Shown here: piece by piece, positions 17,024-25,040 of the stretch
How the letters are laid out: each line of letters opens with the position of its first letter
Position numbering within the stretch: the stretch's first letter is position 1
Assembly: GCA_900101355.1 (NCBI GenBank)
Contig: FMUV01000010.1
Location: forward strand, 1-64,000
Origin: Ruminococcus sp. YE282
GTDB taxonomy: Bacteria; Bacillota; Clostridia; Oscillospirales; Acutalibacteraceae
Reading direction: 5' to 3'
DNA length: 64,000 nucleotides
Made by a program: the position numbers and the translations under genes
Notes under the pieces: model-generated
Told to the model about the DNA's origin: nothing
Databases searched by the model: none
Seen by the model: only the letters and a program-made list of their open reading frames with translations

Positions 17024-18079
17024 TCACCCCTTAATCAGTCCATTCTCTACACTTGCCCAGCACTGCGGATCATCGGCGTAGAAGTCGTCGTTTGTACCTT
17101 TTGCTACTGCAGGACAACCTCTGCACCACGCAAGCAGCTTGCAGCGGCTGCATTTGCTGAACTTATCGAAATCTCTGTAACACTCCATTGAAGTCAGCCA
17201 AACATCCGCAAGCCTGTCCTCAAACACATTGCCGACCTTGCTGTTCGCTACTCTGCGGCAGGCGAAAATATCGCCCGTCGGAAGTATCGTGATATGACAC
17301 GCTCCGCAGTTGCATCCGCCGTAAATCATACCCTTTTCGGCGTTTTCGGGAATCGTGAACTCACCTGTTTCATATTCGTAAAGCGTCCAGAGGTGGTCTT
17401 TTTTATTGAAATAGGTCTGACAGCCTTCCGCTTCATACTCCTTGAACTTCTTATCGCAGGCTGCAAGCAATCTGCGGTATTCCTGCGCTGTCATACTCGC
17501 GTCAAGGTCGCCGCCGCTCGGCACATAACGGGAGAAGGCAAATACATTCGCTCCGGCTTCTGCAACCGCGTCGATAATGCCCGTGATCTCGCTCATATTT
17601 GTCTTGGAAACCGTCGCCATAACCACGGAACGGATGCCAGCCTTGTTAATGCACTTGACCTTTTCGAGAGTACAGTCGTAGGAACCGGGCTTACGGAACC
17701 AGTCGTGTGTTTCACGCAAGCCGTCGAGCGAGAGCTGATATTTCTCGCAGCCGAACCACTTTAATTCCCTGCACACTTGATCGTTGAGGTGGAACGGATT
17801 GCCGAGGATCGTGAATATAATGTCATGATCGTGAAACAACTCCAGCAGCCGCCAAAAGTCAGGATGTAAAATCGGATCGCCGCCCGTCAGATAAAAGTAC
17901 GGTGTGCGACCGAAAACCTCGCAAACATCAAGGCAGTTGTAGAAGGTGTCCTGCATCTGTTCCCACGTCATTGATTTCAAGCAGTTGTGTTTGCCGTCCG
18001 AGAAGATGTAGCAGTGCTTGCACCGCTGGTCGCACTCATCCGTGATATGCCATTGAAAAGAAAAATAGGGCTTACTCAT
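17024..18079 (-). CDS. Radical SAM/SPASM peptide maturase, ACGX system
   Basis: A 351-aa enzyme from the ATG at 18079 (GAGGT upstream; an earlier in-frame ATG at 18124 has none). The radical SAM cluster motif is WHITDECDQRCKHCYIF (CxxxCxxC), followed by YLTGGDPILHPDF. The C-terminal SPASM region binds further iron-sulfur clusters: GGCNCGACHITILPTGDIFACRR, KVGNVFEDRL, KCSRCKLLAWCRGCPA and DPQC. The gene lies 84 bp downstream of a peptide with five ACG motifs, the arrangement described in NCBI/TIGRFAM models for the ACGX radical SAM system. It most likely installs cross-links on the repeat cysteines or neighbours; the chemistry is not known. Confidence 0.9.
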   Translation of the reverse strand: MSKPYFSFQWHITDECDQRCKHCYIFSDGKHNCLKSMTWEQMQDTFYNCLDVCEVFGRTPYFYLTGGDPILHPDFWRLLELFHDHDIIFTILGNPFHLNDQVCRELKWFGCEKYQLSLDGLRETHDWFRKPGSYDCTLEKVKCINKAGIRSVVMATVSKTNMSEITGIIDAVAEAGANVFAFSRYVPSGGDLDASMTAQEYRRLLAACDKKFKEYEAEGCQTYFNKKDHLWTLYEYETGEFTIPENAEKGMIYGGCNCGACHITILPTGDIFACRRVANSKVGNVFEDRLADVWLTSMECYRDFDKFSKCSRCKLLAWCRGCPAVAKGTNDDFYADDPQCWASVENGLIKG

Positions 18080-18163
18080 AATAATTACCTCGCATATATA
18101 AACAGCATTTGCTGATATTTGCATAATTGCCCTCCGAAAGCTCAGAGGGCATTACGGACAAAA

Positions 18164-18328
18164 TTATTTGTCACCCGCGCCGCAGGCTGAACCGCAAGCG
18201 GAAACCTTTTCGGCAGTGCCGCAGGCGGAAGCCTTCTCCGCAGTACCGCAAGCCGAAGCCTTTTCAGCAGTTCCGCAAGCAGAAGATTTGCCGCCCTTTG
18301 TCCAAGAAGCAATGTTGGATAATGCCAT
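18164..18328 (-). CDS. ACGX-repeat RiPP precursor peptide
   Basis: A 54-aa peptide with AAAGGAGAA seven bases before its ATG. Leader: MALSNIASWTKGGKSS (no signal peptide). Core: three copies of a nine-residue unit SACGTAEKA/V followed by SACGS and ACGAGDK, giving five ACG motifs spaced 9, 9, 9 and 4 residues apart. The DNA of the units is also repetitive. This is the substrate type of the radical SAM/SPASM maturase encoded next. No protease-transporter or cleavage gene is seen in the operon. It heads the operon, and is divergent from an HxlR regulator. Length and repeat make this a confident RiPP call, although the mature product is unknown. Confidence 0.9.
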   Translation of the reverse strand: MALSNIASWTKGGKSSACGTAEKASACGTAEKASACGTAEKVSACGSACGAGDK

Positions 18329-18414
18329 AATCGTTCTCCTTTCGTTTATTTGCAGCGTTTTATTGCTTACAAGTTTATTTTACAGTACGGAGAACAACGT
18401 CACAAGTACGCACT

Positions 18415-18475
18415 TTTCTATTATATAGTCACCTTTTTGTAACTACTCGACAATTCGGCTTAGGTCTGTTATACT
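18415..18475. promoter_or_regulatory. Divergent promoters and candidate HxlR operator
   Basis: A plus-strand promoter for the HxlR gene reads TCGACA (18447-18452), 17 bp, TATACT (18470-18475). A minus-strand TATAAT lies at about 18420-18425 facing the ACGX peptide. Between them is the imperfect palindrome AGTCAC-N6-GTAACT (18427-18444), overlapping the minus -35 region, the usual place and form for an HxlR-family site. Operator assignment is inference. Confidence 0.5.
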
Positions 18476-18523
18476 GTATTCAGATATGTATTACACTATT
18501 TTATATACCAACGGAGGTGCGTT

Positions 18524-18853
18524 ATGAAAACCAAAGCCGAGTTACCCGATTGTCCCGTAGCAACAACCGTCAGCCTGATCGGAAGCAAATGGAAGCTGCT
18601 GATCCTGCGGAATCTGCTCGTCAGACCGTGGCGGTTCAACGAGCTGAGAAAAAGCCTTGACGGAATAAGTCAGAAGGTGCTGACCGACAGCCTGCGCTCG
18701 ATGGAGGAGGACGGTATCATCACCCGCACCGTTTATCCCGAGGTTCCGCCACGAGTAGAGTACGCCCTGAGCGATCTCGGCGAGAGTATGCGCCCGATCA
18801 TCAAGTCGATGGAAACGTTTGGGATCGATTATAAGGAACAGTTTGAAAAATAA
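18524..18853 (+). CDS. HxlR-family transcriptional regulator
   Basis: A 109-aa winged helix protein of normal HxlR length. DCPVATTVSLIGSKWKLLILRNLL has the conserved Cys9/10 that in YodB, HypR and QorR senses quinones or other electrophiles. The recognition and wing parts are RFNELRKSLDGISQKVLTDSLRSMEEDGIITR and PPRVEYALSDLG. GGAGGTG precedes the ATG. Divergent placement from the ACGX operon suggests that it represses that operon until oxidised or modified, which would place the RiPP, sirtuin and macrodomain in a redox or electrophile response. Confidence 0.92.
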   Translation: MKTKAELPDCPVATTVSLIGSKWKLLILRNLLVRPWRFNELRKSLDGISQKVLTDSLRSMEEDGIITRTVYPEVPPRVEYALSDLGESMRPIIKSMETFGIDYKEQFEK

Positions 18854-18869
18854 TAACGACTGATAAAAC

Positions 18870-18906
18870 GAGCAGGACAGCCGATGACACCGTCCTGCTC
18901 ATTTTT
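18870..18906 (+). terminator. Rho-independent terminator of the HxlR gene
   Basis: Perfect stem GAGCAGGAC / GTCCTGCTC with a 13-base loop, followed by ATTTTT. It begins 16 bases after the stop codon. The next 260 bases (18,910-19,170) hold no supported feature. Confidence 0.85.
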
Positions 18907-19170
18907 ATATTTCTATTTTTCCGTGTTTTTCCTCGTGCTTCTCAATCGCGTCACGAATCAGAATCAATATCGAACTGTTCGCCGAGCGGTCTTAGTAGTC
19001 TGCTGCAACGTGCAGTTTGTTCGGCATTTCTGCATCAATTTCTTTTGCGGATTAATTCAACAAAGAAGAATAAAGGATAACGCTTATAAACATAAAGCTA
19101 CTAAAATATACACTTATGCAAAATTCAAATAACTATATCCGGTTTCGGGATAATTTGCATAGCCGATTTG

Positions 19171-19222
19171 TTGACTTTCTTCAACTCTTTCTTTATAATG
19201 ATGACGGTTGGTGACGATCAAC
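19171..19222 (+). promoter_or_regulatory. Promoter of the AMP-binding enzyme gene
   Basis: TTGACT (19171-19176), 17 bp, TATAAT (19194-19199). Directly after it a short inverted repeat GGTTG-N8-CAACC (19205-19222) covers the expected start of transcription and may be an operator. Confidence 0.7.
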
Positions 19223-19274
19223 CTTTAATGAACTGTACAGTCATGATTATTCCATTTATTTAAGGAGAATAATT

Positions 19275-20924
19275 ATGCAGTTATTCAAAAAATTTTGTAC
19301 CCCAACGGTAAACAAAAACGGTTTATTAGTTGATTTTCAGCTGAACGTACCCGAAAGCTATAATTTCGGCTATGATGTAGTTGATGAGATGGCTCGCCTT
19401 GCACCCTGCGACAGGGCTCTTGTCTATACTAACCCTGACAAGGTTGAAAAAACATTTACATTTGGCGACATAAGCCGGCTGAGCAATAAAGCGGCAAATG
19501 CGCTGAAAGCACAAGGCGTTAAAAAAGGCGATAAAGTGCTCGTTATTTTGAAGCGTAACTATGAGTACTGGTATATTGTACCGGCACTCCATAAATTAGG
19601 CGCGGTTGCCATTCCGGCGACCAATATGCTGACAGTTGACGATATTACCTATCGCATAGAAACAGCGGATATTCGTTTTGCGATCTGTACTCCGGACGGC
19701 AGCACAGCCGAGGATATGCTTGAAGCCGCGGCGCAAAAACGGCAGTTAGAATCAGTGTTCGTTGTGCGCCGCGATTTGCCGGGAGCAGTTAATCTGACAA
19801 AACTGATAGATTCGGCAGACGAAAACCTTACTCCTGTTGCGACCAAGGCGGAAGAGCCTATGCTTATTTACTTCACCTCCGGTACGACAGGCTACCCGAA
19901 AGCTGTTATGCATAACCACACCTACACGCTTTCACATATCATTACCGCTAAATACTGGCAGAATGTCCGTGAAAACGGGCTTCACCTGACCGTAGCCGAA
20001 ACAGGCTGGGGCAAAGCCTCTTGGGGAAAGATCTATGGACAATGGCTGTGCGGCTGCGCTGTTATGGTTTACGATTTTGACAGCTTCTCGCCGCATAAGC
20101 TGCTGCGAATAATGGAGAAGTACAAGGTTACTTCCTTCTGCGCGCCGCCGACGGTTTACCGTTATTTTATCAAGCGTGATATGAGCAAGTATGATTTATC
20201 GGCGCTGGAGCACCTGACCACCGCCGGAGAAGCGCTTAACCCTTCGGTTTTTGAAAAGGTTTATGAGCAGACGGGCTTGAGCTTAAAGGAAGGCTTCGGT
20301 CAAACAGAGTCCGTGCTTATGCTCGGCAATCTTGTCGGTACCGAGTCAAAGATCGGCTCGCTGGGAAAGCCGACGCCGCTGTACAACACCATGATAGTTG
20401 ATGAAGACGGCAACGAGCTTAAGGAGAACGAGGTAGGGGAAATCGTAGTCGTGCCGCAAAAGCAGCAGTACGGTATATTTATGGGCTATTGCGGTGATGA
20501 AAAGCTGTACGAAAGCGTGTGGAGAAACGGCGTTTATCACACAGGCGACACCGCGTATAAGGACGAAGACGGATTCTATTGGTATGTCGGAAGAATAGAC
20601 GATTTGATCAAAACAAGAGGCTTCCGCGTCGGACCGTTTGAAATCGAAAATGTATTGATGAAACACCCTGCTGTTTTGGAATGCGCGGTTACGGGTATTC
20701 CCGACGCTTCAAGAGGACAGGCTATCAAAGCAACGGTAAAGCTTGCCGACGGTTTTGAAAAGAGCAAACAGCTTGAAAAAGAAATCAAGCGTTTTGTCAA
20801 CAAAAAGGTTTCATCCTACAAGCATATCCAAGTTCTGGAATTTGCCGACGAAATGCCGAAAACCATAAGCGGCAAAATCAAGCGCACCGACATAAGAAGT
20901 ATTGACAGAACTAAGATTTGTTAA
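19275..20924 (+). CDS. AMP-dependent acyl-CoA synthetase/ligase
   Basis: A 549-aa adenylate-forming enzyme. Core motifs: YFTSGTTGYPKAVMHNH (ATP P-loop, about residues 197-213), TTAGEALNPSVFEK, GFGQTE, YHTGDTAYKDEDGFYWYVGRIDDLIKTRGFRVGPFEIEN (hinge) and the catalytic lysine in PKTISGKIKRTDIR. The order and length match medium-chain acyl-CoA or aryl-CoA synthetases rather than an NRPS module, since no carrier domain follows. It would activate a carboxylic acid to its CoA thioester in the cytoplasm. It has its own promoter and terminator. The acid is unknown. Confidence 0.88.
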   Translation: MQLFKKFCTPTVNKNGLLVDFQLNVPESYNFGYDVVDEMARLAPCDRALVYTNPDKVEKTFTFGDISRLSNKAANALKAQGVKKGDKVLVILKRNYEYWYIVPALHKLGAVAIPATNMLTVDDITYRIETADIRFAICTPDGSTAEDMLEAAAQKRQLESVFVVRRDLPGAVNLTKLIDSADENLTPVATKAEEPMLIYFTSGTTGYPKAVMHNHTYTLSHIITAKYWQNVRENGLHLTVAETGWGKASWGKIYGQWLCGCAVMVYDFDSFSPHKLLRIMEKYKVTSFCAPPTVYRYFIKRDMSKYDLSALEHLTTAGEALNPSVFEKVYEQTGLSLKEGFGQTESVLMLGNLVGTESKIGSLGKPTPLYNTMIVDEDGNELKENEVGEIVVVPQKQQYGIFMGYCGDEKLYESVWRNGVYHTGDTAYKDEDGFYWYVGRIDDLIKTRGFRVGPFEIENVLMKHPAVLECAVTGIPDASRGQAIKATVKLADGFEKSKQLEKEIKRFVNKKVSSYKHIQVLEFADEMPKTISGKIKRTDIRSIDRTKIC

Positions 20925-20939
20925 GAAATGACATAGTTT

Positions 20940-20975
20940 CCCCGCCTGTTCACAGCGAGCAGGCGGGGATTTTTT
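20940..20975 (+). terminator. Rho-independent terminator
   Basis: Perfect 9-bp GC-rich stem CCCCGCCTG / CAGGCGGGG with an 11-base loop and ATTTTTT tail, 16 bases after the synthetase stop codon. Confidence 0.9.
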
Positions 20976-21099
20976 GATAAACGAAACCTCAGCGTTTTCT
21001 TGCGGAGTTTGTGGACAATCGGTTGTTTTTCTGATATGATTAATTAATAATGGGTAATGGGGGCAGCAAAATGAAGCTGGGGAGTGCTGTATTCCAATC

Positions 21100-21580
21100 A
21101 ACAAACGTAATACCAAAAATCCCGATAAGCTTTCTTCCGGTCGCCCTCTTTGCGACGCCGGGCTTGCTATGAACAAGGATGGTAGAACGACTGACAACGG
21201 ACATACCAGACAAAAATACTGCTGTCCGTTCAAAAACTCTAAAACCGCTTGCTGCCCATGCAATCACTAAAACTGGAAAAACGGCAAGAAAAACCGCGGT
21301 TGTTTCAAATATATAACGATTCCCGATGATTACCGCTTATCTATTGACAGAGACTGTGTTTCCTTCAAAAAAGATTTACGCTTTGCGAACCGAAGCCGAA
21401 CGCTCCAACGCACGGTTCAAGCAAACCGGGCAGGAGCAAGCATGGGTTCACAGCTTCAATGCAGTTCAAAACCTCAACACTATTGCACATATTGCCTTGC
21501 TGGCTATCGCTGTTGAAGCAACTGTCACTCATTCAGACTACTCCGTGCGTTGCCTAAAAAGCGTGAAAAGAATCGCTTGA
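21100..21580 (+). pseudogene. Transposase remnant (IS1182-like DDE), C-terminal part
   Basis: Translation gives GRPLCDAGLAMNKDGR, KYCCPFKNSKTACCPCNH, then a TAA stop near 21,270, IPDDYRLSIDRDC, and after a frameshift at the A-run near 21,365 YALRTEAERSNARFKQTG and NLNTIAHIALLAIAVEA. The cysteine segment and the ERSNARFK helix are typical of the C-terminal half of IS1182-like transposases. With one stop, one frameshift and no N-terminal half, this is a dead fragment. Confidence 0.75.
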
Positions 21581-21906
21581 ATTTGATTTTTCATATTTTC
21601 AACGGCCGCTGTGCGGTTTTGCCGTATGGTTAAACTTGTTGCGCCTTTTTAATTTTGTTTCTTGTTTTTTCGTTATCTGTAGCTTGCTGCGTGTTTGTTT
21701 TGCTCATCTCTATTTCTGATTATATTATATAACGTATTGGTAGTATTATCTGTTGCCACAGCAACAACTTTATATTTTCAAAAAACACGCTGCCACTCAG
21801 ACAGCATGCGTTCATTTAGGTTTACTTAGATACAGTAGCATTTAAGCTCATGCCATCAATGCTTCCGATTATATCAGTCAGTTCGTCAACAATCCTTTTA
21901 GGCGCG

Positions 21907-22077
21907 TCAACCTGTATAGGTGTTCTCGGCAGAGTTCTTAAAGCTCTGCTTTTTCAGCCATTCTTTTTCTTCTTCGCTCTCAGGTATATCAATTCTTTCA
22001 ATTTGAAAGATAACAGGTCTTGTTCCGTCGTTACAGCAAGCTATCATCATCCTGTCATCATTTGTCCAACCCTTCAT
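21907..22077 (-). pseudogene. Hypothetical protein fragment
   Basis: A 56-aa open frame (MKGWTNDDRMMIACC, VIFQIERIDIPESEEEKEW) without a ribosome site. A neighbouring frame continues with RIVDELTDIIGSIDGMSLNATVSK to about 21,826, which suggests a frameshifted gene remnant. I recognise no family. The rest of 21,590-22,285 holds only a hairpin (22,085-22,127, arms AAAACCGCATTGG) and otherwise nothing supported. Confidence 0.3.
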
Positions 22078-22285
22078 ACCACAAAAACCGCATTGGCAAG
22101 CCGTTTATGGCTACCAATGCGGTTTTCATTTATGTTGATATATGCGGGATTGTTATTACGGTAATACTTCTTGTTCGTTGTTTTTCTATCTTTTTGACGA
22201 ACCAAGTAGATATAATATTCCACCGATGATATTCCTTGTTTGCAGCTCATATTTTGACACGTTATAAAGAAGTACTGAGCCCATC

Positions 22286-22326
22286 AAAAAACAGAGAGTT
22301 TCTTTAATGGATGCTCTCTGTTTTTT
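22286..22326. terminator. Bidirectional terminator
   Basis: Stem AAAAACAGAGAG / CTCTCTGTTTTT with a 15-base loop and T or A runs on both sides. It closes the seven-gene minus-strand operon that starts at the ABC exporter genes. Confidence 0.8.
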
Positions 22327-22348
22327 CTTGATTCAGCGCTATTTGCGT

Positions 22349-22759
22349 TTATCTGTTTCTTGTATCGCTTTGTTGCTTTTTATAGCCTATGAACAGCAGA
22401 CCGCCGAAGATAAAGCATATTACCGCTCCCGACAGCATGATAATGTGATTCACCGAACCGTCTTTGATGACCATTACAGCGGAGAAGATCACGCCCAGCG
22501 CGCCGCCTGCGGTGAGCGCACCAAAGCCGCGATACAATCGAGCTTTCGGCAGTATTCTGTCGAGCTTCGCGATCCGCTCGCTGATCAGTTCCACTATTCC
22601 TATCAGAATGAGAACGGAAGGTATGATCGCACAATAGGAGAATATGTCAGGCTTGTTGATCAGCGCGATGATCACCGTCACGATATATACGATCCAGCCG
22701 ATGTTGCCGGGGATATCATATGCGATCCAACGTGCGTCGGAGATCTTTGTTTCATACAT
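22349..22759 (-). CDS. Four-helix membrane protein, unknown function
   Basis: A 136-aa protein with four hydrophobic stretches (IGWIVYIVTVIIALI, AIIPSVLILIGIVELI, GALGVIFSAVMVI, IIMLSGAVICFIFGGLLFIG) and a basic cytoplasmic tail KKQQSDTRNR. I recognise no family. It overlaps the preceding membrane-protein gene by eight bases and is the last gene of the ABC exporter operon. A structural or accessory role at the membrane is all that can be inferred. Confidence 0.7.
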   Translation of the reverse strand: MYETKISDARWIAYDIPGNIGWIVYIVTVIIALINKPDIFSYCAIIPSVLILIGIVELISERIAKLDRILPKARLYRGFGALTAGGALGVIFSAVMVIKDGSVNHIIMLSGAVICFIFGGLLFIGYKKQQSDTRNR

Positions 22760-23498
22760 CTTTATCGCCTATCGCTTTCTTCATCATCACCAGCAAGCCA
22801 ATAAACATCCAAAGGTTGCCGATGCTGATCCAAGCGGCGGTCAGCGCATTTCTGAGCGGTGATTCCGGCAGAAATTTAAGCAGCATCGTCAGCGCCATTC
22901 CAAATGCGGGACAGAAGATCCAGCACCACTTCGGATAGGGCGTCAGTCCCTTTGCAAAAGCACAGATATGTGCGATATGATGGAGCACCCAAAAAATCAT
23001 GAACAGGATCATCCCTGGCAACAGAAAGTAAGCGCCGAAGCGGACGGAATCGCCGACAGCTGTCTCGGAATTTGCCGCGCTCATATATTTATAGAAGAAA
23101 ACGCACGCCAAACACGGCACATGCACGCCGCAACCGCCAAAGGTCAGCACTCCTAGGATACCGTTGCGGTATAAATGGGCATATCGCTGTGAATACGGCG
23201 CGATCAGCCGATAGACACCGAAATAAGAAAGCGCCTCAAGCGGGATGCCGAGCAGTCCGAGAAAGGCTGACCAGAAGATCCTGCCGTCCGGCAGGTTGAT
23301 ATACGCCGACAGATAGCCCTCCATCCCGCCTTTTGAAGCGTCGTGCATTCCCCAGCCGAGGAGCATATCCCCGACGAGCACCATGCAAGCGGCGAAGATG
23401 CCGATGAGCATCAGCTTGCGTATACGCCCCCGGTCGAGCTTACTGTCGATCCCGATATCATTATACGATTTTTGTATTTTATCATGTCTTTCCGTCAT
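22752..23498 (-). CDS. Polytopic membrane protein, DUF6796-like
   Basis: A 248-aa protein with a charged N-terminus of about 30 residues and six or seven hydrophobic segments, starting LMLIGIFAACMVLVGDMLLGWG. Conserved-looking features include GDMLLGWG, WSAFLGLLGIPLEALSYFGVY and FWVLHHIAHICAFA. It resembles the DUF6796 family; the assignment is by recollection of pattern and tentative. It is 10 bp downstream of a shorter protein of similar type, so the two may form a heteromer. Function unknown. Confidence 0.65.
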   Translation of the reverse strand: MTERHDKIQKSYNDIGIDSKLDRGRIRKLMLIGIFAACMVLVGDMLLGWGMHDASKGGMEGYLSAYINLPDGRIFWSAFLGLLGIPLEALSYFGVYRLIAPYSQRYAHLYRNGILGVLTFGGCGVHVPCLACVFFYKYMSAANSETAVGDSVRFGAYFLLPGMILFMIFWVLHHIAHICAFAKGLTPYPKWCWIFCPAFGMALTMLLKFLPESPLRNALTAAWISIGNLWMFIGLLVMMKKAIGDKDV

Positions 23499-23508
23499 AA
23501 GTTTCCTC

Positions 23509-24165
23509 CTAAATATTCAAAGCAACGATCCCGATGAGACCAACCATAGCCAAGCCGAGGCTCGGCATGATGATGCCGGGCAGATCCTGAAAGGTTTTGG
23601 GATTGATCTTTCTCAGCGTAACGCCGATGATTAAAAACACGATGGAATTGAGCGCCGCCATCCATTTCGGAACATTCAGCGCGCCGATCAGAATCGCGAT
23701 AACCAAACACAAATCCGCCGCCATCAGAATCAGATAGCTCAGAAAAAAAGGAACAGTGATCGCCTTGTATAAGCCCTCTAGGGTGTGATCTGCAATCTCG
23801 AAGTTATCCTCACCCTTGCTCATGATCCGCTTGTAGATGACTGCTTGGATACAGAGCATCGAATGGACAAAAAAACCGCCGATACAGCCGACAAACGCAA
23901 GGATGCTCATGACCATCGCGAGCGTCGGGTAACCGCCGCTAATCTGCGAAGCAATAGAGCAAAAGCCGAAGCCGACCCCCGCGTCGCCGAAAAAAGCACA
24001 GAGGATCGACGCGCCAAAACGCCACTCGGACATCCTCATCCAGTTGCTGTCGATATTTTTGGAGGTGCCGAGCTTTTCGTTGCCCGCGCCCTTTAAGTCA
24101 AACAGGATATCTCCGACACAGCAGAGCAGCCCACCACACAAACCGAGGATCGAAAATAACAACAT
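23509..24165 (-). CDS. Polytopic membrane protein, possibly paralogous to the next gene
   Basis: A 218-aa protein with about six membrane segments, beginning MLLFSILGLCGGLLCCVGDILFDLKG. The GDILFD motif in the first helix parallels GDMLLG in the downstream protein, suggesting a shared fold (DUF6796-like, tentative). It lacks the charged N-terminal extension of its neighbour. A GGAG-type site before the ATG is weak. It lies 80 bp after a membrane-anchored methyltransferase in the same operon. Function unknown. Confidence 0.65.
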   Translation of the reverse strand: MLLFSILGLCGGLLCCVGDILFDLKGAGNEKLGTSKNIDSNWMRMSEWRFGASILCAFFGDAGVGFGFCSIASQISGGYPTLAMVMSILAFVGCIGGFFVHSMLCIQAVIYKRIMSKGEDNFEIADHTLEGLYKAITVPFFLSYLILMAADLCLVIAILIGALNVPKWMAALNSIVFLIIGVTLRKINPKTFQDLPGIIMPSLGLAMVGLIGIVALNI

Positions 24166-24244
24166 CGTTTAACTCCTTTATTTAATTTAACTGTTGCTTG
24201 CGGTTAAATCAAGACTATGTAAACCTCTGCAGAAGACGTTATGT

Positions 24245-25036
24245 TTATTTTTTTCCTACAAGCAGTGCAGAGCCGGATAGTCCCATCCACACAGACTCAA
24301 ATTTCGACATCAATTTACCGTCCGTCGTGTCGATCAGTTCCGCCTTTTCATAGCCCATATCCCGCAGTTTTTTCAAGAAAGCCTGCATATCGCCGTATTT
24401 GGAATTGGAGAAAATATCGTGTATCGCAAACGAACCGCCTTTTCTCAAGGTGCGAAGGGTCTCGAGCAGATATGCCTGTCTGTCGCCCGGAATATTGTGA
24501 TAAACGTAATTACTGCAAACAGCATCAAAGGTCTCGTCCATAAATGTGAGCTTCGTCGCGTCGCCGCGCTGAAAGGACGTATTTTCCACACCTTCCGCTT
24601 TGGCGTTGTTCTCACACAGCGGTTGATTGAATGAGGCGTATTCTTTTCCCCAGCGGTCAACACCGATGAAGCTTGAGTTGGGGTTTCTTTTTGCGCAGGC
24701 GATCGTGAGCGCTCCGCTGCCGCAGCCGACGTCAAGACATTTACCGCCGTCGGGTACGTCAACATAGCCGGCGATCCCGTCGATGATTTGCTTTGACATT
24801 TTCCGCTTGCCGTTGTAATCAAAGGCACGGTACATCAGGATCATCCAGAGGGATGCACAAACGCCAACGACCGTCCCGATCAGAAAAAAGATAAACACCA
24901 CGGTTTTGATCGTTCTGCTCAGTATTTCGGTCAATCCGAAAACGATGAACAGTATAAAGAGTATCAGTGTTGCCGACAGACCGGCATAAATCATTCCCTT
25001 CGGCATCCAGTTTTTGTAATCAGGCTTCATATTCAA
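24245..25036 (-). CDS. Membrane-anchored class I SAM-dependent methyltransferase
   Basis: A 263-aa protein with two N-terminal membrane helices (GMIYAGLSATLILFILFIVFG, VVFIFFLIGTVVGVCASLW) and a Rossmann methyltransferase domain. SAM motif I is CLDVGCGSGALTIA, followed by FIGVDRWG, RGDATKLTF and DAVCSNYVYHNI. The anchor suggests a hydrophobic or membrane-borne substrate. It begins four bases after the second ABC exporter gene, so the product or its carrier may be linked to export. The substrate is unknown. Confidence 0.85.
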   Translation of the reverse strand: MNMKPDYKNWMPKGMIYAGLSATLILFILFIVFGLTEILSRTIKTVVFIFFLIGTVVGVCASLWMILMYRAFDYNGKRKMSKQIIDGIAGYVDVPDGGKCLDVGCGSGALTIACAKRNPNSSFIGVDRWGKEYASFNQPLCENNAKAEGVENTSFQRGDATKLTFMDETFDAVCSNYVYHNIPGDRQAYLLETLRTLRKGGSFAIHDIFSNSKYGDMQAFLKKLRDMGYEKAELIDTTDGKLMSKFESVWMGLSGSALLVGKK

Positions 25037-25040
25037 GCTC

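Noticed and set aside
18127..18428. Plus-strand open frames over the ACGX repeats (Pro/Ala/Glu-rich and Arg-rich translations)
   Set aside because: They are antisense shadows of the repeat precursor; no ribosome site, and repeats keep all frames open.
19275..20924. The AMP-binding enzyme as an NRPS adenylation domain linked to the NRPS fragment at 40 kb
   Set aside because: No carrier or condensation domain is attached, and its motifs and length fit a stand-alone acyl-CoA synthetase.
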